From DRWZ01 sp964601505 (GTDB lineage: Bacteria > Calescibacteriota > Calescibacteriia > Calescibacteriales > Calescibacteriaceae): 29,918 nt of DNA. Numbering within the stretch: position 1 is the stretch's first letter; each line of letters opens with the position of its first letter. Shown piece after piece: positions 17,098 through 24,266 of this stretch. Made by a program: the position numbers and the translations under genes. A model generated the notes under the pieces. The model made no database searches and was not told the DNA's origin. It worked only from the letters and a program-made list of their open reading frames with translations. Location of the stretch: positions 1-29,918 of the forward strand of contig CAZRNR010000023.1 of assembly GCA_964601505.1 (NCBI GenBank), given 5' to 3'.

Positions 17098-17418
17098 TCA
17101 AACTCCATAGAACTTGATCTCCCAGCTTATAAACTTGATTTTTCCCGCAAGACCCTTTGACATAGATTGGGACACGAGATCTTTTTCTCTATTTTTTTCT
17201 ATAAGTATATAAACTTGTATAGGCGAGTTTTTTATCTTATCCATAATTCCATCAATGCTTTCATTTTCAAGGAGTATAAATACGGCTCCGGTTTTAACAT
17301 TTCCAGATTTCATTACAAGGTCACATTCTTGCACAACTTCCGATTGCATGCCTCTTTCTTTTAATTTTTTTACTAATTCTTCTCTTATGATTTCTTTAAG
17401 CAGAGTATTTTTGTTCAT
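17098..17418 (-). CDS. conserved-looking small protein of unknown function
   Basis: This small soluble protein is 106 aa from MNKNTLLKEI. An in-frame ATG at 17442 would add MFLLNYIK, but the shorter start gives a normal amphipathic N-terminal helix (LLKEIIREELVKKLKERG). The middle alternates beta-strands and helices (CDLVMKSGNVKTGAVFILLE, VYILIEKN), a small alpha/beta fold. No catalytic motif, signal peptide or membrane segment is seen. It lies tail-to-tail with the 991-aa gene, 21 nt apart, and is divergent from tmRNA. It has no Shine-Dalgarno. Codon use is like its neighbours. Confidence 0.55.
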   Translation of the reverse strand: MNKNTLLKEIIREELVKKLKERGMQSEVVQECDLVMKSGNVKTGAVFILLENESIDGIMDKIKNSPIQVYILIEKNREKDLVSQSMSKGLAGKIKFISWEIKFYGV

Positions 17419-17512
17419 TTTGATATAGTTTAACAAAAACAAAGACCTTGCTAATTATTCAGGCTTTTAGGAATACCAGTGTTTCTAGAAGTAGGATAAA
17501 GAATACCAAAAA

Positions 17513-17546
17513 TTGAGGATTTAGATGAATTTACGATTACTATAAA
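17513..17546 (+). promoter_or_regulatory. possible tmRNA promoter
   Basis: TACTAT (17538-17543) would place the start at the mature tmRNA G1 (17550), and TTGAGG (17513-17518) is a loose -35 with a 19-nt spacer. An overlapping TATAAA (17541-17546) is the alternative -10 but puts the start 3 nt inside tmRNA. This is weak evidence, positional only. Confidence 0.35.
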
Positions 17547-17549
17547 ATT

Positions 17550-17902
17550 GGGGATGAATATTGGGTTTGACGGTATGAAGGGGTATATGGTTTCGCTGAA
17601 GTGCCATATTAGGGTGCGGGTTGCTCCCTGCCTTAAAAGGGAGGAAAGGTTGCCGCTGCAAATGTTCTCCCCGCTTAAGGGGCGGTAAGATAGGCTTCCC
17701 TTCCCGAGCCTATCTTGCTGAAAAATAGGGAAGGTAGGGAGAAATCTGGGGTCAGGGTTTCTCCCGAAGATGCAATGGCCCTTTGGAGATCTCGTCCGTG
17801 CCTATCCGGGCGTTATCTCCGAGAGCAAAGATAGGATAAGCAGCGTAAAGGCTGTATGACTCCTCATACCGGACGGGGGTTCAAATCCCCCCATCTCCAC
17901 CA
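17550..17902 (+). ncRNA. ssrA: transfer-messenger RNA (tmRNA)
   Basis: This one-piece tmRNA of 353 nt rescues stalled ribosomes and tags their products. The 5' GGGGATG pairs with CATCTCC (17892-17898), followed by A and an encoded CCA (17900-17902). The T-arm GGGGG/CCCCC encloses TTCAAAT, and TTGGGTTTGACGG near the 5' end is the conserved D-analogue segment. A first pseudoknot is visible: CTCCC (17624) with GGGAG (17639), and CCTT (17631) with AAGG (17646). The resume codon is most likely GCA at 17658, 8 nt downstream. The frame reads A-N-V-L-P-A and stops at TAA (17676-17678), which sits in the loop of a CCCC/GGGG hairpin. A further pseudoknot uses AAGATAGGC (17687) with GCCTATCTT (17708). 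The encoded tag is unusually short. Confidence 0.95.
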
Positions 17903-17910
17903 ATAACCTG

Positions 17911-18285
17911 ATTCATTCTCTCCTAATAACAATACTAATATTGGTAAGTCCAGAAAACCTAACAAATCAATCCATCCCCGAGGATATAATAAAAAAAAGG
18001 GCAGATTACCTATATGAGGTGCTAAGATGCCCAACCTGTCAAAATATACCTATAAAGGATTCTCACTCACAAATGGCAGAACTTATGAAGAAAATCATAA
18101 TTGAGAAACTAAAAGAAGGATGGACAGAAGAAATGATAATAGATTTCTTTGTTCAAAGATACGGAAAAGAAATACTACTTTATCCTGGTAACCCAATAAT
18201 CAATTATGTTCCATTCTTTCTACTGTTTTTAGGTCTAATAACTCTTGTAGCGATAACTAAAAGGAAGAAAATCCCAAAACAATGA
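17911..18285 (+). CDS. ccmH: CcmH/CycL-like cytochrome c maturation protein
   Basis: CcmH handles apocytochrome c thiols in System I cytochrome c maturation. The hallmark LRCPTCQN (active-site CxxC) is followed by SHSQMAELMKKII, a helix, then FFVQRYGKEILLYPG. A C-terminal transmembrane helix (YVPFFLLFLGLITLVAI) ends in the basic tail TKRKK. The usual-codon start would be TTG at 17941 (114 aa), but that leaves no signal peptide, which CcmH needs. Reading the same frame upstream without stops gives HSLLITILILV, a good export helix, from ATT at 17911 or CTG at 17908. I therefore favour the longer start, with moderate confidence. The gene begins only 5-8 nt after the tmRNA CCA. Its 3' 82 nt overlap the opposite-strand gene. 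No other ccm genes are in the window. Confidence 0.75.
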   Translation: MHSLLITILILVSPENLTNQSIPEDIIKKRADYLYEVLRCPTCQNIPIKDSHSQMAELMKKIIIEKLKEGWTEEMIIDFFVQRYGKEILLYPGNPIINYVPFFLLFLGLITLVAITKRKKIPKQ

Positions 18286-20477
18286 TAAGTATCAAAAGAC
18301 TGACAATTTAATCTGACTCCTCCTCCACCACCAAGTTTCTTAAGCGAAGTATCAACTATAAACTCTCTTTCCTCAAAATTGCTAACATTACCAGCTTCAT
18401 CTATAGCGTAAGCAGAAAATTTAAACTTCAAATCTGGCAAACCCTCTAAAAATATCTTCATAATGTTACCCTGTCTTATAGTTCTTGAAACATATTTGGG
18501 ACCAGAAAAGTTGAAAAATATTTTGATATCATCTGGCTCGCTTAAATCATCTTCAACAAAAATTTCTACCTCCTGATCAATCTCATAAGTTATCCTCTGA
18601 GGAAAAGAATTTATTTTCATCCTTGGTGGAGTTCTATCTATCTGAAATTCAAAATCTATTATGTCCCCGGAGTTTCCAGCAGGATCATATGAATAAAGAC
18701 AAACATGGTAAGTTTTATCGTTCTCAAGACCAGAGATGTTTATGTAGCCGTAAGGTTCTTGAATCTCCAATGATCTTGAAATTCCCCACTGAGAAAAACA
18801 AGTTTTCCTTCGTTCCGATACAACTTCTTCTATAAAATAATTAACTATGCCATACGGGAAAAAATCATCTTCCAATTCAATGAGTAAATTTATCTGCTCA
18901 AGATTTATCTTACTGGGTGGCTGATTTACAACTCTTATTTTCGGTGGGACTCTGTCTATTATAACATTTCTATAAATCACTTCACTTGAATTACCAGCGG
19001 AATCCTTACCCTGAAATAAAAGAGTATATAATCCACTTTCTGGAACATCTTCCGATATTTCAATCTCTCCTAAAAAAGAGAAAGTCTTCTTAAAAACATC
19101 CTTTCCATCTTTTCTCACAATCATTTCAACTTTTATATTATCTTGGAAGTTATCTTTCGCAGAGATCCTACCTTTTATTCTATTTGCATAAGGGAGGAGC
19201 CTCACATCCAAAGAAGGTGGAGTTCTATCAACAAAAAAACCAATAGAAATTGGCTCTTCGTTTATATTTCCATATATATTTCTTCCTAATATAGAAATTT
19301 GATGAGCTCCCTGAAGAAGGTCTGTAACAACAAATGAGAAAAATCCGTCTTTATCTTTTTTTATCCACTCACTCCAGACTCCTCCGTCAAGCGAGAAAGA
19401 TATTTCCAGTGTATCCTTATCTCCTCCCACTTTAATCTCAGCAAAATCAGATGCTATAACCCTATAGGGAGATTTGCTAAACCAAATAGAGGGAGAATCA
19501 GCTAAACCTACAACCCCTTTGTCACCAAATTCAAGTGCAAGAGCATCATCTTGGTCAAATTTAACCATATAAGACTTTTTTATATCAGCTAAAGGAAAAA
19601 CAAGTATTGGAAAGACAATCGGCCTGAAATCTAATGTTGATAGGAAAGATTCAATAACATAGGAAAGAACTTTGTAAAGTCTAAGATCAAAGTCCAAAAC
19701 CCCTTGAAGACTTTCCTTTTTACTTTTAATTTGTCCTATGACCATCCTTGGGGAGTAAGGTAATTCATAATAAAAAGTTGGCTTTATTCGGTAATCACAT
19801 CTCCCAAAAACTGTGTAAAGAGTACTCCTTTTAAGAGGCATCTCCCCAAAGATATAGCGAATATCCGGTATCCAAGATATAAGATCAACAGTTATAGGTA
19901 ATGTAAAAAAAACATCTATAAAGATATCTCTCCCTCCCCCCATACTTGCCGACATCTCAAGATTCATATCAGCCTTAATAAAATGAGGAAATTTTTCATC
20001 ACAACTTCTACCATCAGGAGTTTGAGATATAATCTTCCCCTTTGTTATACTCATGTCTTTTAACCTAGCATCAAAAATTATCTTCTGCGGAAAATCCTTC
20101 AAACCATCTTTAAACTCCGGAAGTATTTCATACACAGAATCGGAAGGAATTTCAAATATAATCTTTTGTGGAGCATATCTTCTGATTCCTTCTTGTATAA
20201 TAGTAAGAGGTAAAATAGCTCTTACAGGCAGTTCAAAAGGTTCAGTAATAGGGACATAATAACTCTGGCATGATTCCTGATTTCCTACACAAAAAAGGTA
20301 ATATGAACCAAAAAAGGAGAAAGGTAGATATGCGTTTATTTCCGGATAAAATGAAGTCTGAAAATATCTGGACTCCTGAAAATCTGATATTCCCTGAAAT
20401 TGTAATAAAAAAGAGGCAGGGAAAGAATGAGATGGGAATAAAAATAAAATTACAAAAATTATCCTGAAAAACCTCAT
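18204..20477 (-). CDS. secreted multi-Ig-like protein with C-terminal Gly-Cys-hydrophobic-basic tail
   Basis: I do not recognise this 757-aa protein's function. A signal peptide (MRFFRIIFVILFLFPSHSFPA) starts it. Residues about 20-340 form a beta-rich region of unknown fold. Four Ig-like repeats follow at about 340-418, 418-511, 511-616 and 616-712. Each ends in a 'D.AGN...(V/I)DR(T/V)PP' pattern (VDRTPP 416-421, IDRVPP 507-512, IDRTPP 613-618), typical of bacterial surface Ig-like domains. The C-terminus has five glycines (716-720), Cys725, Cys733, a hydrophobic stretch FGIFFLLVIA (734-743) and a basic end (RVIRPKNSRK), the layout of GlyGly-CTERM/MYXO-CTERM-type sorting tails. It is divergent from clpB. 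No Shine-Dalgarno is seen. The last 82 nt overlap ccmH on the other strand. Confidence 0.77.
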   Translation of the reverse strand: MRFFRIIFVILFLFPSHSFPASFLLQFQGISDFQESRYFQTSFYPEINAYLPFSFFGSYYLFCVGNQESCQSYYVPITEPFELPVRAILPLTIIQEGIRRYAPQKIIFEIPSDSVYEILPEFKDGLKDFPQKIIFDARLKDMSITKGKIISQTPDGRSCDEKFPHFIKADMNLEMSASMGGGRDIFIDVFFTLPITVDLISWIPDIRYIFGEMPLKRSTLYTVFGRCDYRIKPTFYYELPYSPRMVIGQIKSKKESLQGVLDFDLRLYKVLSYVIESFLSTLDFRPIVFPILVFPLADIKKSYMVKFDQDDALALEFGDKGVVGLADSPSIWFSKSPYRVIASDFAEIKVGGDKDTLEISFSLDGGVWSEWIKKDKDGFFSFVVTDLLQGAHQISILGRNIYGNINEEPISIGFFVDRTPPSLDVRLLPYANRIKGRISAKDNFQDNIKVEMIVRKDGKDVFKKTFSFLGEIEISEDVPESGLYTLLFQGKDSAGNSSEVIYRNVIIDRVPPKIRVVNQPPSKINLEQINLLIELEDDFFPYGIVNYFIEEVVSERRKTCFSQWGISRSLEIQEPYGYINISGLENDKTYHVCLYSYDPAGNSGDIIDFEFQIDRTPPRMKINSFPQRITYEIDQEVEIFVEDDLSEPDDIKIFFNFSGPKYVSRTIRQGNIMKIFLEGLPDLKFKFSAYAIDEAGNVSNFEEREFIVDTSLKKLGGGGGVRLNCQSFDTYHCFGIFFLLVIATRVIRPKNSRKNGT

Positions 20478-20795
20478 ATAATCAAAATTAAAAATTTTAT
20501 CTCTATTGTGTTATATTTACTGCGTTATAATCAAAATTTATCCTCAATACGATGGTTTATTTCACACAAGGGATTAAAGTGGTGAATTCCTTGCAATTAC
20601 ATAAAAAAATCTAACGATTTAATAGAAATTTTTATCAAATTGACTATGCTCTAATGAATTATAAATACTTTATAATATTTTAAGAAGTTTCAAATGCTGA
20701 TCCGAAATAGGAGAAAATCAAATAATGATTCATCTATCTGATGAAGAAAATTGAAAGAATTGAACAAAAATATTTTATTGCTATAAATGTAATTC
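20478..20795. other. divergent intergenic region upstream of clpB
   Basis: This 318-nt gap separates the start of the secreted Ig-like gene from clpB. It holds no ORF of note. On the plus strand I see TTGACT (20640-20645) and TATAAT (20671-20676) with a 25-nt spacer, too long for one promoter, and the better clpB promoter at 20760-20787. No CIRCE (TTAGCACTC...GAGTGCTAA) heat-shock operator is present, nor a clear operator palindrome. Confidence 0.45.
20760..20787 (+). promoter_or_regulatory. predicted clpB promoter giving a near-leaderless mRNA
   Basis: TTGAAC (20760-20765), a 16-nt spacer and TATAAA (20782-20787) match a housekeeping-type promoter. The expected start is about 20794, two nt before the clpB ATG at 20796, so the mRNA would have essentially no leader. 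Confidence 0.5.
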
Positions 20796-23399
20796 ATGCG
20801 CTTTGAGAAATTTACAGGACATGCAAGAGAAATTATTGAAGAAGCAATTGAGGAAGCTCGGCAGAGAAATAACGGAGAAATATTTCCCGAACATATAGCT
20901 TATGTCCTTGTAAAAGGTCCGATGAAAGATATTGTAAGCAAGCTTGGTAAAAATCCGTCTGTTCTACTCTCGAAAATTGAGAACTTCATTTCAAGGCTTC
21001 CAAAGATTTTCGGGGAATCAGAAGATATTTATATCTCTCCTCAAGCGAAAAAAGTTCTAGATAGAGCCTATGATATAGCCAAGAGTTTGCAAGATTCATA
21101 TGTATCAACGGAGCACCTTTTTATATCAACTGTAGAAAACCTTCCAGAAATATTCAGAAACGAAGGTATTGAACCATCCGACATTCAGAAGCTTATATTT
21201 GAAATGAGAAAAGGTAAAAGGATAGAAAGTCCAGAACAAGATCTTTCTCAAGGTGCTCTATCTAAATACGGTAGAGAATTAGTTGAGCTTGCCAAGGCAG
21301 GTAAGCTTGACCCAGTTATAGGGAGAGAAGAAGAAATAAGGCAGGTTATAGAAATACTTATGAGAAGAACGAAAAACAATCCGGTTTTAGTTGGAGATCC
21401 GGGAGTTGGTAAGACAGCAATAGCAGAAGGGATAGCAAGAAAAATAGCATCTGGTGATGTTCCTGAGTTTTTAAAGGGGAAAAAGATTTTCCAACTTGAT
21501 ATGTCAGCATTACTTGCAGGAGCGAAATATAGAGGGGAATTTGAAGAGAGATTAAAATCTGTTTTAAAGGAGATAACTGAGTCAAACGGTGAGATAATAC
21601 TTTTTGTGGATGAAGTTCATACACTCGTTGGAGCTGGCAGAGCCGAAGGTCAGGCAATAGATGCAGCTAACATAATGAAGCCCGCGTTAGCCAGGGGAGA
21701 ACTACGCATGATTGGTGCAACAACATACGATGAGTATAGAAAATATATAGAAAAAGATCCAGCCCTTGAAAGAAGATTACAGCCTGTCTTTGTGAGAGAG
21801 CCCACAATTGAGGAAACAATAGCAATATTGCGAGGTTTGAAAGAAAAATATGAGGTTCATCACGGAGTAAAAATATCTGATTCCGCCATAGTGGCATCAG
21901 CAAAGCTTTCAGCAAGATATATTCAAGATAGAAAACTTCCTGACAAAGCAATAGACCTTATAGATCAGGCCGCGAGCTCCCTGAAAATGGAAATAGATAG
22001 CTTACCCGCACCCATATATGAAATAGAAAGAAAGATATCTGACCTGGAGATACAGAAACAAGCACTTTCAATGGAGGCAAAAAGCGCTCCAGAAAGAGAA
22101 AAAACAGATATAGAGGAAAAAATAGCAGATATAGACAAAAAACTTTCTGAACTTAAAGAGAAGCTTTCAACACTCAGAGCAAAATGGGAAAACGAGAAAA
22201 AAATTCTGGAGCAGATAAGGAATCACAAAGATAGGTTGAGCGAACTTGAACATCAGGCTGAAAGAGCAACTAAAGCTGGAGATTACGATAAAGCTGCAAA
22301 AATAATGTATGGTGAAATACCTACGATCAAGAAAAAATTAGAAGAACTTAATTCAGAATTTGAGAAAATCCCAGATAAACTCATAAAAGATCAGGTCACA
22401 GAAGATGATATAATCAAGCTTGTTTCAAAGAGAACGGGAATACCTATAGATAAGCTAAAGCAGGAAGAAGTTCAAAAGCTTGTTAATATGGAAGATTATC
22501 TTAGTAGCAAAGTTGTGGGGCAAAATGAAGCAATAAAGGTCATATCAAATACAATAAGAAGGGCAAGGGCAGGATTTTCCGATCCAAAAAGACCTCTTGG
22601 TTCATTTATGTTTCTTGGTCCAACGGGGGTCGGAAAAACTCAAACAGCTAAAACTCTGGCTGAATTCTTGTTTGGAGACGAAAACTCAATGATAAGAATT
22701 GATATGTCCGAATATATGGAAAAACATTCTGTCGCAAAGCTTATAGGAGCTCCACCAGGATATGTCGGATATGAAGAAGGAGGTCAGCTTACAGAAGCAG
22801 TGCGAAGAAAACCTTTCTCTGTCATACTCTTTGATGAAATAGAAAAGGCTCACCCAGATGTTTTCAACTTACTCCTGCAAGTCCTAGATGATGGAAGACT
22901 AACTGATTCAAAAGGTAGAACAGTAGATTTCAGAAACACCGTGATAATAATGACTTCAAACCTTGGAAGTGATATCATAATGCGAGATGAATTTGAAAAT
23001 GCTAAAAGAAAAATAAATGATCTTTTAAGATCTTACTTCAGGCCAGAATTTTTAAACAGGATCGATGAGATAGTTATATTCAAACCTCTTGACAGGCAAA
23101 TGCTGCTGAAAATAGTTGAATTACAGCTTTCTGAAGTATCGAAAAGATCCGCCGAGAAGAAAATCTTTTTGAATTTCACAGATAGATTAAAGGAATTCAT
23201 TGCAGATGCAGGATATGATCCGAATTTTGGAGCGAGACCTCTTAAAAGAGCCATACAAAAATATATACTTGATGAGATGGCTATAAAGTTTATATCCGGG
23301 GAGATAAAAGAAGGAGATCATGTGAGTGTAGATTACGAAGATGGAAAAGTTGTATTCAGAGCAGAAAAAGAAACAAAGAAATACAGAAGGAAGAGCTGA
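20796..23399 (+). CDS. clpB: ATP-dependent disaggregase ClpB
   Basis: ClpB is a hexameric AAA+ chaperone that, with DnaK, threads proteins out of aggregates. The 867 aa are normal for the full-length form. The N-terminal Clp-N double repeat covers about 5-145. NBD1 has Walker A GDPGVGKTA at 200-208, pore loop KYRG at 244-247 and Walker B ILFVDEVH at 268-275. The M-domain coiled coil (Glu/Lys-rich, about 395-520) separates ClpB from ClpA/ClpX. NBD2 has Walker A GPTGVGKT at about 608-615 and pore loop GYVGYEEGG near 655-663, and the end is the Clp D2-small domain. No CIRCE site precedes it. Its last 59 nt overlap the permease gene. No Shine-Dalgarno is seen. Confidence 0.97.
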   Translation: MRFEKFTGHAREIIEEAIEEARQRNNGEIFPEHIAYVLVKGPMKDIVSKLGKNPSVLLSKIENFISRLPKIFGESEDIYISPQAKKVLDRAYDIAKSLQDSYVSTEHLFISTVENLPEIFRNEGIEPSDIQKLIFEMRKGKRIESPEQDLSQGALSKYGRELVELAKAGKLDPVIGREEEIRQVIEILMRRTKNNPVLVGDPGVGKTAIAEGIARKIASGDVPEFLKGKKIFQLDMSALLAGAKYRGEFEERLKSVLKEITESNGEIILFVDEVHTLVGAGRAEGQAIDAANIMKPALARGELRMIGATTYDEYRKYIEKDPALERRLQPVFVREPTIEETIAILRGLKEKYEVHHGVKISDSAIVASAKLSARYIQDRKLPDKAIDLIDQAASSLKMEIDSLPAPIYEIERKISDLEIQKQALSMEAKSAPEREKTDIEEKIADIDKKLSELKEKLSTLRAKWENEKKILEQIRNHKDRLSELEHQAERATKAGDYDKAAKIMYGEIPTIKKKLEELNSEFEKIPDKLIKDQVTEDDIIKLVSKRTGIPIDKLKQEEVQKLVNMEDYLSSKVVGQNEAIKVISNTIRRARAGFSDPKRPLGSFMFLGPTGVGKTQTAKTLAEFLFGDENSMIRIDMSEYMEKHSVAKLIGAPPGYVGYEEGGQLTEAVRRKPFSVILFDEIEKAHPDVFNLLLQVLDDGRLTDSKGRTVDFRNTVIIMTSNLGSDIIMRDEFENAKRKINDLLRSYFRPEFLNRIDEIVIFKPLDRQMLLKIVELQLSEVSKRSAEKKIFLNFTDRLKEFIADAGYDPNFGARPLKRAIQKYILDEMAIKFISGEIKEGDHVSVDYEDGKVVFRAEKETKKYRRKS

Positions 23400-24204
23400 T
23401 ATAATCAAAAAAGTATTTTCCGTATTTATTTTTCTTGCTTTACTACTCTACCCTTCTTTCTTCTTGATTTTTGCCATACTTTCAAACTGCTCACCAACAG
23501 ATATAAATCTAGACAGAGTACTTCTCCCTCCATCCATAGATTTCATTCTTGGCACAAACGAACTTGGTCAGGATTTATCTTGCATGATAGGATATGGAGT
23601 AATTACGTCCTTGAAAATAGCGTTTGCATCTACATTAATATCGTTCGCATTAGGCGGAATTCTCGGAATAACATCAGGGTATATGGGGGGAATCTATGAC
23701 TTTATAATAAGCAGAATTATGGAATTTTTCCAAGGTTTCCCATCTTTAATCTTTGTCATATTCATAATATCAATATTTGGAGGAGGGGACGATAAGATCA
23801 TAATGTCTTTATCAATTTTCGGTTGGGTATCATTCGGACGCATAGCCAGAAATGAATCTCTAAAAATAAAAAATTTAGACTTCGTGAAATCAGCTCAAAT
23901 AGTTGGATTACCAAAAATGAGGATAATTTTCAAATACATATTTCCATATGTTCTTCCATCTCTTCTGACTCAAAGTATATTTTCCTTTTCAGCTTTCATA
24001 CTTGCGGAAGGAGGACTCGGATTTTTAGGACTCAGACCTGCTGATAAAATTTCCCTCGGTAGTATAATATCTGATGGTGTTGATTTCATACTAACAGAAC
24101 CACGACTTGTTATATTCCCGGGAATTTGCTTGACTTGTCTTGCGGTTATATCTAACATACTGGGACAAATGATGATATCAAAGCAAAAAGGTCTTCCTGA
24201 ATGA
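23341..24204 (+). CDS. OppC/DppC-type ABC transporter permease, orphan
   Basis: This 287-aa inner-membrane permease of the BPD_transp_1 family is closest in layout to OppC/DppC of peptide/nickel importers. It has an N-terminal helix (about 25-48), a periplasmic loop containing the OppC-like 'FILGTNELGQDL' (68-79), then about five more helices. The cytoplasmic EAA loop, which docks the ATPase, is ARNESLKIKNLDFVKSAQIVGLPKMRIIFKYIFP at about 169-202 (shown here in parts: DFVKSAQIVGLPKMRI). The only ATG in frame is at 23341, inside the clpB end, giving a 59-nt overlap and a charged N-tail; a later non-ATG start near 23400 cannot be excluded. The usual OppB, ATPase and binding-protein genes are not adjacent, so partners must be elsewhere. 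Confidence 0.82.
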   Translation: MEKLYSEQKKKQRNTEGRADIIKKVFSVFIFLALLLYPSFFLIFAILSNCSPTDINLDRVLLPPSIDFILGTNELGQDLSCMIGYGVITSLKIAFASTLISFALGGILGITSGYMGGIYDFIISRIMEFFQGFPSLIFVIFIISIFGGGDDKIIMSLSIFGWVSFGRIARNESLKIKNLDFVKSAQIVGLPKMRIIFKYIFPYVLPSLLTQSIFSFSAFILAEGGLGFLGLRPADKISLGSIISDGVDFILTEPRLVIFPGICLTCLAVISNILGQMMISKQKGLPE

Positions 24205-24266
24205 TACGAAACTATCCTGCAACTTCAAAAACACAAAAGAAAATGACATAAAAGCAATTCAATGAA

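Noticed and set aside
20478..20795. Heat-shock CIRCE operator before clpB
   Set aside because: I searched by eye for TTAGCACTC...GAGTGCTAA and found neither arm.
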